Source of the DNA: Rhodospirillales bacterium | GTDB taxonomy: Bacteria; Pseudomonadota; Alphaproteobacteria; ATCC43930; CGMCC-115725 | Direction: 5' to 3' | DNA length: 49,050 bases | Assembly (NCBI GenBank): GCA_028291405.1 | Contig: JAQGID010000026.1 | Span: 1 to 49,050, forward strand | Notes under the pieces: generated by a model | Database searches by the model: none | Told to the model about the DNA's origin: nothing | The model's input: the letters and a program-made list of their open reading frames with translations, nothing else | Shown: in pieces, positions 42,300-49,050 of the stretch | Numbering within the stretch: position 1 is the stretch's first letter | Layout: every line of letters starts with the position of its first letter | Translations under genes and position numbers: made by a program

Positions 42300-43601
42300 A
42301 TGACGAAGGGAATTTCGAAAGCCGAGCTCAAGCGTCGCGATGTGCTGCGGGCGATGGCGGTCGGCGGCGCCGGCGCGATCGTCGGACCCACGTTCCTGGC
42401 ACGCCCAGCCCGCGCCGCCGGCCGCACCATCAAGATCGGTTTCGTCAGCCCCGAGACCGGGCCGATCGCGGCGTTCGGCGAGGCCGACGATTTCATTCTC
42501 GCCGGCGTCCGCAAGGTGCTCGCCAACGGGATCACGATCGCCGGGACGCAGCATCCGGTCACGATCATCAAAAAGGACAGCCAGTCGAACCCGAACCGCG
42601 CCGCCGAGGTGACGGCCGAACTGATCAACTCGGACAAGGTCGATCTCATGCTCGGCTCCAGCACCTCGGACACGACGAACCCGGTGTCCGACCAGTGCGA
42701 GCTGAACGGCGTCCCCTGCATCACCTCCGATGCGCCCTGGCAGGCCTGGTTCTTCGGCCGCAAGGGCGATCCGAAGAAGGGCTTCGACTGGACCTATCAC
42801 TTCTTCTGGGGCGTCGACACGATCTCGACGGTCTTCTGCGACCTCTGGTCATCGCTCGACACCAACAAGACGGTCGGCGCGCTGTGGTCGAACGACCCGG
42901 ACGGGATCGCGCTCAGCGATCCGCAGACCGGCTTCCCGCCGCTGATGAAAAAGCGCGGCTTCAACCTCGTCGACCTCGGGCTCTACCCGACGATGAGCGA
43001 CGATTTCTCGGCGCAGATCAACAAGCTCAAGGAAGCCAAGGTCGACATTCTCACGGGCGTCTTCGTGCCACCGGCCTTCGCGACATTCTGGACTCAGGCG
43101 GCGCAGCAGGGATTCCGGCCGAAGATCGCGACCCCCGCCAAGGCTCTACTATTCCCCTCGGCGATCGAGGCGATCGGCGACCGCGGCATCGGGCTCTCGA
43201 CCGAGGTCTGGTGGTCGCCGCACCACCCGTTCAAGTCTGGCCTCACCGGCGAGACGCCGCAGCAATTCTGCGACGCCTACAGCGCAGCGACCGGGCGGCA
43301 GTGGACGCAGCCGATCGGCTTCAAGCACGCCATCCTCGAGGTCGCCTGCGACGTCCTCAAGCGCACCAAGAAGATCGACGATCCCGGCTCGATCCGCGAT
43401 GCCATCGCGGCGACCGACTACACCACGATCGTGGGTCCGATCAATTTCGCTAAGGGGCCGGTCAAGAACGTCGCGACGACGCCGCTGGTGGGCGGCCAGT
43501 GGAAGAAGGGCAGCAAGTACAAATACGACCTCGCCATCGTCAACAACAAGATGGAGCCGTCGATTCCGCTCGACGGCAAGTTCGAGCCACTGGCGTCGTG
43601 A
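42300..43601 (+). CDS. Branched-chain-amino-acid-type ABC transporter substrate-binding protein
   Basis: The 433-residue protein has a Tat-type leader (KRRDVLRAMAVGGAGAIVGP, cleavage expected after ARA), so it is exported folded to the periplasm. The mature part is a Leu/Ile/Val-binding (periplasmic binding type 1) fold: IKIGFVSPETGPIAAFGEAD, DSQSNPNRAAEVTAELINSD and LMLGSSTSDTTNPVSDQCEL. Members of this class also bind aromatic acids. It heads a five-gene Liv-type importer directly after an aromatic ring-cleavage gene, so an aromatic acid is the likely cargo. That assignment is inference from context. Confidence 0.93.
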   Translation: MTKGISKAELKRRDVLRAMAVGGAGAIVGPTFLARPARAAGRTIKIGFVSPETGPIAAFGEADDFILAGVRKVLANGITIAGTQHPVTIIKKDSQSNPNRAAEVTAELINSDKVDLMLGSSTSDTTNPVSDQCELNGVPCITSDAPWQAWFFGRKGDPKKGFDWTYHFFWGVDTISTVFCDLWSSLDTNKTVGALWSNDPDGIALSDPQTGFPPLMKKRGFNLVDLGLYPTMSDDFSAQINKLKEAKVDILTGVFVPPAFATFWTQAAQQGFRPKIATPAKALLFPSAIEAIGDRGIGLSTEVWWSPHHPFKSGLTGETPQQFCDAYSAATGRQWTQPIGFKHAILEVACDVLKRTKKIDDPGSIRDAIAATDYTTIVGPINFAKGPVKNVATTPLVGGQWKKGSKYKYDLAIVNNKMEPSIPLDGKFEPLAS

Positions 43602-43629
43602 CGTCTTCTGGGGGCGCGACAGGCGAAAG

Positions 43630-44376
43630 ATGGCGTCGGTAGAGTCCCCAGCCGCGCCCCTGCTGCAGATCGAGTCCGTCAGCAAGCGCTACGGCGCCCT
43701 GACGGTCGCCGACAAGCTCAGCCTGACGGTCGGCGAGCGCGAGGCGCTCGGCGTCGTCGGGCCGAACGGCGCCGGCAAGACGACGATGTTCAACCTCATC
43801 ACCGGAGACGTCGCGCCGAACGAGGGGCGAATTCTCTTCGCTGGGCAGGACATCACGGCGATGGCGCCGCACGAACGCTGCCGTATCGGGATCGCGCGCT
43901 CGTATCAGATCCCGCATCCTTTCGCGAAGATGACGGTCTTCGAGAACCTGCTGGTCGGCGCGATGTTCGGCGGCGGCGAGACTGAGCGGGCGAGCTATCG
44001 GCACTGTGCCGAGGTGCTCGAGCTGACCAGGCTCGGCGACAAAGCGAATTTCACCGCCGGCGCGCTGACGCTGCTACAGCGCAAGCGGCTCGAGCTGGCG
44101 CGGGCCCTCGCCACCGGGCCGCGGCTGCTGCTGCTTGACGAGATCGGCGGCGGCCTTACCGAGCACGAATGCCAGGAGTTGATCCTCACCATCAAGGCGA
44201 TCCGCGCCGGCGGTGTCGCGATCGTCTGGATCGAGCATATCGTCCATGCGCTGCTCTCGGTCGTCGACCGGCTCATCGTCATCAATTTCGGCGACAAGCT
44301 GGCCGAGGGCGAGCCGCGCGCGGTGATGGCCGATCCCCGCGTCCGCGAGATCTACATGGGCATACCCGCAGCATGA
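43630..44376 (+). CDS. livG: ABC transporter ATP-binding protein, LivG type
   Basis: About 248 residues from the ATG at 43630; the open frame from 43399 lies inside the binding-protein gene and is not used. Walker A is VVGPNGAGKTTMFNLITGDV, Q-loop ARSYQIPHPFAKMTVFENLL, Walker B LLLLDEIGGGL and the H-loop VWIEHIVHAL. The signature, normally of the LSxGQ type, reads LTLLQRKRLELARAL, so the conserved Gly is missing; this also occurs in some LivG relatives but is unusual. The protein powers import with LivF. It overlaps livF by 4 bases. Confidence 0.93.
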   Translation: MASVESPAAPLLQIESVSKRYGALTVADKLSLTVGEREALGVVGPNGAGKTTMFNLITGDVAPNEGRILFAGQDITAMAPHERCRIGIARSYQIPHPFAKMTVFENLLVGAMFGGGETERASYRHCAEVLELTRLGDKANFTAGALTLLQRKRLELARALATGPRLLLLDEIGGGLTEHECQELILTIKAIRAGGVAIVWIEHIVHALLSVVDRLIVINFGDKLAEGEPRAVMADPRVREIYMGIPAA

Positions 44377-45071
44377 GCCTGCTCGAGACGTGCGCGCTGC
44401 GCGCCTTCTACGGCGATTTCCAGGCGCTCTTCGACATCGACTTCCGGATCGACGCGGGCGAGACGGTTGCGATCATCGGCGCCAACGGGGCCGGCAAGAC
44501 GACCTTCTTGCGCTCGGTGATCGGCGTTCTCGTCGGCTCGCCGGAGATGGTGACATTCGACGGCGACAAGGTCGGCGGGCTGCCGGCGCATGCGCTGGTC
44601 CGCCGTGGCATCGCGATGGTGCCGGAGGGGCGGATGCTGTTTCCTAGCCTGACCGTCGAGGAGAACCTCCGGATCGGCGCCTATGGCAGGCGCACGGGCG
44701 CTTGGGATCTGCAGCGCGTCTATCGACTGTTTCCGATCCTCGAAGAGCGCCGCAATACGCCATCGATGCAGCTCTCCGGTGGGCAGCAGCAGATGGCGGC
44801 GATCGGCAGGGCACTGATGTCGAACCCCCGCATCATGCTGTGCGACGAGTTGAGCCTCGGTCTCGCGCCGATCGTCATCGGCCAGATCTACGAAGGTCTC
44901 GCCGTGATCGCCGCCGAGGGCATGACGCTGATTATCGTCGAGCAGGATATCCACCGCGCCCTGGCGGCAGCCGACCGGTTCTATTGCTTCCAGGAGGGCC
45001 GGGTGTCGCTGACCGGCCCCGCCGCCGGCTACGATCAGGCGGCGATCACCGCCGCCTATTTCGGCGTCTGA
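44373..45071 (+). CDS. livF: ABC transporter ATP-binding protein, LivF type
   Basis: The 232-residue ATPase has Walker A IIGANGAGKTTFLRSVIGVL, Q-loop and PEGRMLFPSLTVEENLRIGA, a canonical signature LSGGQQQMAAIGRALMSNPR, Walker B IMLCDELSLGLAP and H-loop IIVEQDIHRALAAADRFYCF. This MVPEGR form distinguishes LivF from LivG. It starts inside the livG stop codon. Together with the degenerate LivG it would form the heterodimeric motor. Confidence 0.94.
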   Translation: MSLLETCALRAFYGDFQALFDIDFRIDAGETVAIIGANGAGKTTFLRSVIGVLVGSPEMVTFDGDKVGGLPAHALVRRGIAMVPEGRMLFPSLTVEENLRIGAYGRRTGAWDLQRVYRLFPILEERRNTPSMQLSGGQQQMAAIGRALMSNPRIMLCDELSLGLAPIVIGQIYEGLAVIAAEGMTLIIVEQDIHRALAAADRFYCFQEGRVSLTGPAAGYDQAAITAAYFGV

Positions 45072-45081
45072 GGCGCGGCGC

Positions 45082-45948
45082 ATGGGGATCGTCTCGATCG
45101 TCATCCAGGGAACGCTGCTCGGCGGTCTCTACGCGCTTTTCGCCGTCGGATTGTCGCTCACCTTCGGCATCATGCGGATCATCAACATCGGCCACGGCGA
45201 TCTCATCGTCCTCGCCGCCTTCGTCGCGATGGTCTGCGTCCGCGCTCTCGGCATCCATCCGCTGGCGACGCTGGTCGTCGTCGTGCCGGTGATGTTCGGC
45301 CTCGGCTACGTGCTGCAGCGCGGCCTGCTCAACCGGACCCTCGGCGACAATATCCTGCCGCCCTTGCTCGTGACCTTCGGCCTCTCGGTCATCATCCAGA
45401 ACGTCTTGCTCGAGATGTTCGGCGCCGACACGCGGCGGCTCAACGTCGGCGCGCTCGAGACCTCGAGCATCCTGCTGCCGGGCGGCATCTCGGTCGGCGT
45501 GTTCCCGCTGATGACCTTCGCCGTGGCGGTCCTGGTTCTCGGCGCGCTGCAGTTGCTGTTCTTCCGCAGCGATCTCGGCCGCGCCTTCCGGGCGACCTCG
45601 GACAATCCCGTGACGGCCGGGCTCATGGGCATCGACAATCGGCATCTCTATGCGCTGGCGATGGCGATTGCCCTGGCGGTCACCGCCGTCGCCGGCGTCT
45701 TCCTCGCGATCCGCAGCAATTTCGATCCCGCGGTCGGGCCCGATCGCCTGATCTACGCCTTCGAGGCGATCATCATCGGCGGGCTCGGCAATCTCTGGGG
45801 GACGCTGCTCGGTGCGGTGGTCCTCGGAATCGCGCAATCGGCCGGCGCGGCCTTCGATCCGCAATGGCAGATCCTGACCGGCCATCTCGCCTTCCTCGTG
45901 GTGCTGGTGCTGCGCCCCGACGGGCTCTTTCCGCGCACCCGGGACTGA
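45082..45948 (+). CDS. livH: ABC transporter permease, LivH type
   Basis: The 288-residue membrane protein starts MGIVSIVIQGTLLGGLYALF, the LivH signature, followed by VGLSLTFGIMRIINIGHGDL. About eight hydrophobic segments are visible. RAFRATSDNPVTAGLMGIDN is the cytoplasmic EAA-like loop contacting the ATPases, and FEAIIIGGLGNLWGTLLGAV is the conserved C-terminal segment. It is one half of the translocation channel in the inner membrane. It follows livF after 10 bases. Confidence 0.93.
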   Translation: MGIVSIVIQGTLLGGLYALFAVGLSLTFGIMRIINIGHGDLIVLAAFVAMVCVRALGIHPLATLVVVVPVMFGLGYVLQRGLLNRTLGDNILPPLLVTFGLSVIIQNVLLEMFGADTRRLNVGALETSSILLPGGISVGVFPLMTFAVAVLVLGALQLLFFRSDLGRAFRATSDNPVTAGLMGIDNRHLYALAMAIALAVTAVAGVFLAIRSNFDPAVGPDRLIYAFEAIIIGGLGNLWGTLLGAVVLGIAQSAGAAFDPQWQILTGHLAFLVVLVLRPDGLFPRTRD

Positions 45949-45957
45949 CGCGCGCCG

Positions 45958-46971
45958 ATGGACCCCAATTTCACGGTCGAGCGTGGCACTACCGCGAGCC
46001 GGCGCTTCGCGGTCCTCGGCGGAGTACTCGTCGTCGCGCTCGCGACTTTGCCCTTCTGGGGCGACACCGCGTCGATGCGGCTCATCGCCGAGATGGCGAC
46101 GTATCTCGCGCTGGCGCAGCTTTGGAACCTCCTCGCCGGCTATGCCGGACTCGTCTCGGTCGGGCAGCAGGCCTTCGTCGGGCTCGGCGGCTATGCGCTT
46201 TTCGTGATGTGCGGCTGGTACGGCATCCATCCGCTGCTCGCGATTCCGCTCGCTGGAATTGTGAGCGCCGCGCTTTCGCTGCCGATTGCCTTCATCGTCT
46301 TCCGGTTGCGCGGCGCGCAATTCGCCGTCGGCACCTGGGTCGTTGCCGAAATCTGCCAGCTGCTCATTGCCCTGATGTCATCGCTCGGCGCGGGCTCCGG
46401 ACAAAGCCTGACGCCGGCGATCGTCCGCACTGTCGCGGCGAGCAAGGCGGATCGCGACATGATCTTCTACTGGTGCTCGCTGGGTATAGCGCTCATCGTG
46501 CTCGGTCTCGTCTACGCACTCCTCCGCTCGCGCCATGGCCTCGCGCTGACGGCGATCCGCGACAGCGAGCAGGCATCGCGCAGCGTCGGGGTCGATACCT
46601 TCCGCACCAAGCTCCTGACCTACGTCGTCGTCGCCTTCGCCACCGGCGGCGTCGGGGCGCTGATCTTTTTGCAGAAGCTGCGGATCTCGCCGGCTGCCGG
46701 GTTCAGCCTCAATGATTGGACGGTGGTCGTCATCTTCATGGTGGTGATCGGCGGCATCGGCACGATCGAGGGTCCGATCGTCGGGCTCGTCATCTATTTC
46801 GTGCTCCGCCAGCTGCTCGCCGACTATGGCAGCTGGTATCTCATCGTCATGGGCTGCGTTGCGGTCTTCTTCATGCTCAGGGCGCGCGACGGCATCTGGG
46901 GCTGGATCGCGCAACGCTGGCAGCTCCATCTCTTCCCGCTGCGCCGCAACTTCCGGCGCGGCGGTCCTTGA
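45958..46971 (+). CDS. livM: ABC transporter permease, LivM type
   Basis: The 337-residue membrane protein has LIAEMATYLALAQLWNLLAG and YAGLVSVGQQAFVGLGGYAL, the LivM start motif. GLALTAIRDSEQASRSVGVD is the ATPase-contact loop; IFMVVIGGIGTIEGPIVGLV lies near the end. It is the second channel subunit with LivH. Nine bases separate it from livH. Two lone C-terminal Arg-rich segments follow the last helix. Confidence 0.93.
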   Translation: MDPNFTVERGTTASRRFAVLGGVLVVALATLPFWGDTASMRLIAEMATYLALAQLWNLLAGYAGLVSVGQQAFVGLGGYALFVMCGWYGIHPLLAIPLAGIVSAALSLPIAFIVFRLRGAQFAVGTWVVAEICQLLIALMSSLGAGSGQSLTPAIVRTVAASKADRDMIFYWCSLGIALIVLGLVYALLRSRHGLALTAIRDSEQASRSVGVDTFRTKLLTYVVVAFATGGVGALIFLQKLRISPAAGFSLNDWTVVVIFMVVIGGIGTIEGPIVGLVIYFVLRQLLADYGSWYLIVMGCVAVFFMLRARDGIWGWIAQRWQLHLFPLRRNFRRGGP

Positions 46972-47025
46972 CGCCGCTTGGGCGCGGGGCTTACGACGAT
47001 CTGAAATCAGGTAAGGGGCAGGATC

Positions 47026-47994
47026 ATGATGCAGGGCAAAATCGGACTCGAGGAGCATTTCGCGATCAACGAGACGATCGGCGATTCACGGGGCTTCGTC
47101 GGCGAGGCGACGTGGATCGATCTCCGCGCGCGGCTGCTCGACTTCCAGGAGCTCCGACTGGCGCAGATGGATGAGTTTGGGATCGAGACGATGATCCTGT
47201 CGCTGAATGCGCCGGCGGTGCAGCGCATCGACGACACCAAGAAGGCCGCGGAGGTGGCGCGCATCGCCAACGATCTCCTCGCCGAGCAGATCGCCAAGCG
47301 TCCCGACCGCTTCTGCGGCTTCGCGGCGCTGGCGATGCAGGATCCCGACGGCGCGACGCGCGAGCTCGAGCGCTGCGTCAAGGACTACGGGTTCAAGGGC
47401 GCACTGGTGAATGGTTACTCGCAGGCCGGCGACCAGGAAAACTGCGTCTACTACGACGTCAAGGACTATTGGCCGTTCTGGGGCGTCGTCGAGAAGCTCG
47501 ACGTGCCGTTCTACCTGCACCCGCGCGAGCCGAGCCAGCGCCGCGCCTACGAAGGCCACCCTTGGCTTATCGGCCCTGCCTACGGTTTCGCGGCGGAGAC
47601 GGGTCTGCACGCGCTGCGCCTGATGGGCAGCGGCCTCTTCGACAAATATCCGAAGCTGACGATCATCCTCGGCCATATGGGCGAGGCGCTGCCGTTCAAC
47701 CTCTACCGCATCGACCAGCGCATCGGCTGGTCGCCGATGGGCTATCCGGCGAAAAAGAAGATCTCCGAATATTTCGCCGAGAACTTCTTCATCACCACCG
47801 CCGGCAATTTCCGGACCCAGACGCTGATCGACGCGATGCTCGAGGTCGGCGCCGACCGCATCCTGTTCTCGACCGACTATCCCTTCGAGCAGATCGCCGA
47901 GGCGGCGAGCTGGTTCGAGGGCGCTTCGATCAGCGAGGCCGACCGGGTGAAGATCGGCCGCACCAACGCCGCCAAGCTGTTCAACATCGGGTAA
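47026..47994 (+). CDS. Gamma-resorcylate (2,6-dihydroxybenzoate) decarboxylase-like amidohydrolase
   Basis: The 322-residue protein begins MMQGKIGLEEHFAINETI; the second Met may be the true start, which would place the metal ligands at Glu8 and His10 as in known gamma-resorcylate decarboxylases. ETMILSLNAPAVQRIDDTKK, RPDRFCGFAALAMQDPDGAT, FYLHPREPSQRRAYEGHPWL (ligand His), TIILGHMGEALPFNLYRIDQ and RILFSTDYPFEQIAEAASWF (catalytic Asp) closely follow that enzyme along its whole length. The family carries out reversible non-oxidative decarboxylation of hydroxybenzoates such as 2,6-dihydroxybenzoate to resorcinol. It ends the aromatic operon, 54 bases after livM, and overlaps the convergent oxygenase gene by 14 bases. 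Confidence 0.88.
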   Translation: MMQGKIGLEEHFAINETIGDSRGFVGEATWIDLRARLLDFQELRLAQMDEFGIETMILSLNAPAVQRIDDTKKAAEVARIANDLLAEQIAKRPDRFCGFAALAMQDPDGATRELERCVKDYGFKGALVNGYSQAGDQENCVYYDVKDYWPFWGVVEKLDVPFYLHPREPSQRRAYEGHPWLIGPAYGFAAETGLHALRLMGSGLFDKYPKLTIILGHMGEALPFNLYRIDQRIGWSPMGYPAKKKISEYFAENFFITTAGNFRTQTLIDAMLEVGADRILFSTDYPFEQIAEAASWFEGASISEADRVKIGRTNAAKLFNIG

Positions 47995-49050
47995 CCGGCA
48001 CCCAGTTGCCGTGGAAGGCCATGGGCTGGTCGAACGGCAGCTTCACCGTTGCCAGCGCCGGTCCCGTCATGTTCTGCGCATCGAGGATGACGAGATCGGC
48101 GCGGTGCTCCAGCGGGCGGTTGACGACGCAGAGGATGAAGCCGTCGTCCTCGGCGCCGTCCGCGCTGCGCGGCACGAAGACCGGCTCCTGCGCGCTGCTG
48201 TCGGCCATCTCATGCACGGTCTTGCTGCCGCTGTCCCAGTCGAGCTTGACGATGCCGGTGCGCGTCTTGAAGTAGCCGTAGCGATAGCGTGACATCTCGC
48301 GCCGCGGGTCGCAGCGCGGCATCTCGCCGATCGCGGCGGAGAAGGGCGTCAGGACTGCGCCGTCGTCGTCGCTCGCGAGGTCGAAGGTGACGCGCGTGAT
48401 CGTCGGAATGCCTTGCGACGGATCCGAGCGCTCTCCCGTCACCGTCGGAAAGAAGCCGAAGGCGTTGCCGGGCGCGATCGTCCCATCGAGGTGGACCTTC
48501 GACCCTTCGGAGAAGGCGTTCATGATGTGGCCGTTGAAGCATTGCCTGACCTTGAACCAGCGGATGTCCCGGGTCGAGCCGTCGCGGCGCATGATGCCGA
48601 AGCATGACGGCAGATCGGGGTCATAGGCATAGAAGGGACCACCGCGTTTCATACGCTCGACGTCGACGGTCAGCGGCATCACCGGAAAGATGACGTGATC
48701 GCGGGTCACTGCGAAATCATGCGTCAGCCCGGGGTAGGGTGCGACGAAGAACTCCTCGCGGATCAGCCGTCCGGATCTGTCGACTACCTGCAGCGCCATG
48801 TCGTCGCGATCATAGCGCCCGCGCACGAAGAACCCGCAAGACCACAGCTCGCCGGTCACGGGATCGAGCTTGGGATGCGCCGTCATTGCCTTCGATTCGA
48901 GCTTGCCGCCGAAATTCCATTTGCCGCGCGTCTCCAGCGTGTCGGGGTCGAGCTCGGTCGGCCAGGAATCCTCGCGCAGCGCAAAAAGCTTGCCGCCGTG
49001 CACGATTGCGTTGGTGTTGCCGGTATTGTCGCGGTCGGCGCCCGCGACGG
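47981..49050 (-). CDS. Carotenoid/stilbene cleavage oxygenase (RPE65 family), N-terminus cut by window edge
   Basis: About 355 C-terminal residues are in the window; the frame is open through the edge. The four iron-binding histidines of the family are present in KAMTAHPKLDP, GLTHDFAVTRDH, CFNGHIMNAFSEG and MAFHGNWVPV. The start GNTNAIVHGGKLFALRED is the usual strand-1 motif of the propeller. The family cleaves double bonds of carotenoids, apocarotenoids or stilbenes (lignostilbene dioxygenase) with O2. The neighbouring aromatic-catabolism operon favours a stilbene-type substrate; that is inference. Its 3' end overlaps the decarboxylase gene. Confidence 0.93.
   Translation of the reverse strand, partial: VAGADRDNTGNTNAIVHGGKLFALREDSWPTELDPDTLETRGKWNFGGKLESKAMTAHPKLDPVTGELWSCGFFVRGRYDRDDMALQVVDRSGRLIREEFFVAPYPGLTHDFAVTRDHVIFPVMPLTVDVERMKRGGPFYAYDPDLPSCFGIMRRDGSTRDIRWFKVRQCFNGHIMNAFSEGSKVHLDGTIAPGNAFGFFPTVTGERSDPSQGIPTITRVTFDLASDDDGAVLTPFSAAIGEMPRCDPRREMSRYRYGYFKTRTGIVKLDWDSGSKTVHEMADSSAQEPVFVPRSADGAEDDGFILCVVNRPLEHRADLVILDAQNMTGPALATVKLPFDQPMAFHGNWVPVTRC

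Noticed and set aside
1-49050. CRISPR arrays, transposases, integrases, tRNA or rRNA genes
   Set aside because: No regularly spaced repeats, no recognisable mobile-element proteins and no RNA gene motifs were seen on either strand.

Overview
The window is GC-rich, densely coded DNA with tight head-to-tail genes, many ATGA or TGATG stop/start overlaps, a Tat signal and Liv-type importers. This suits an alphaproteobacterium, probably a soil or plant-associated member of the Rhizobiales or Rhodospirillales; the order cannot be fixed from sequence alone. I saw no rRNA, tRNA, CRISPR array, insertion sequence or phage gene.

LEFT HALF (1-27598, all minus strand): a surface-polysaccharide locus. Read in transcription order it holds a glycosyltransferase (27598-26564), a NusG/RfaH-type antiterminator (26388-25885), a NUDIX hydrolase, a scrambled sugar-dehydrogenase remnant, a glycosyltransferase, a transaldolase-like enzyme and an ABC exporter. 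Next comes a sialic/nonulosonic acid module (neuB, neuC, neuA) interleaved with a PhyH-type dioxygenase, an SGNH protein, an O-acyltransferase and a sulfate-activation pair (cysD and a cysN-cysC fusion that would make PAPS). It ends with a capsule-synthesis-like protein, four more glycosyltransferases, a heparinase II/III-like protein, a methyltransferase and two asparagine-synthase-type amidotransferases, the last cut by the window edge. A candidate promoter, TTGACA-N18-TATGTT, lies before the antiterminator, and its -10 sits inside a perfect 11-bp inverted repeat (26491-26517). An unlinked activity such as a sulfotransferase would be needed to use the PAPS; none is visible here.

MIDDLE (27763-38654): a divergent plus-strand group of an FMN-dependent 2-hydroxyacid oxidase, a LigJ-like amidohydrolase, a cytochrome P450 with a hairpin over its ribosome binding site, a VirK-like secreted protein and a methyltransferase. 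Then comes a complete deazaflavin coenzyme F420 set: NADPH:F420 reductase (minus strand) divergent from cofE-cofD-cofC-fbiC, the last a CofG/CofH fusion. The four cof genes overlap or abut by 1-4 bases, so they form one operon. F420 is best known from actinobacteria and methanogens; no F420H2-consuming enzyme is recognisable in the window.

RIGHT END (39199-49050): a plus-strand operon that looks like uptake and breakdown of an aromatic compound: FAH-family hydrolase, group D flavin monooxygenase, two-domain extradiol dioxygenase, a five-gene Liv-type ABC importer and a close gamma-resorcylate decarboxylase homolog. It ends tail-to-tail, overlapping by 14 bp, with a carotenoid/stilbene cleavage oxygenase that runs off the window. 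Between the F420 operon and this operon (38655-39198) is a decayed acyl-CoA dehydrogenase N-terminus and otherwise no gene.
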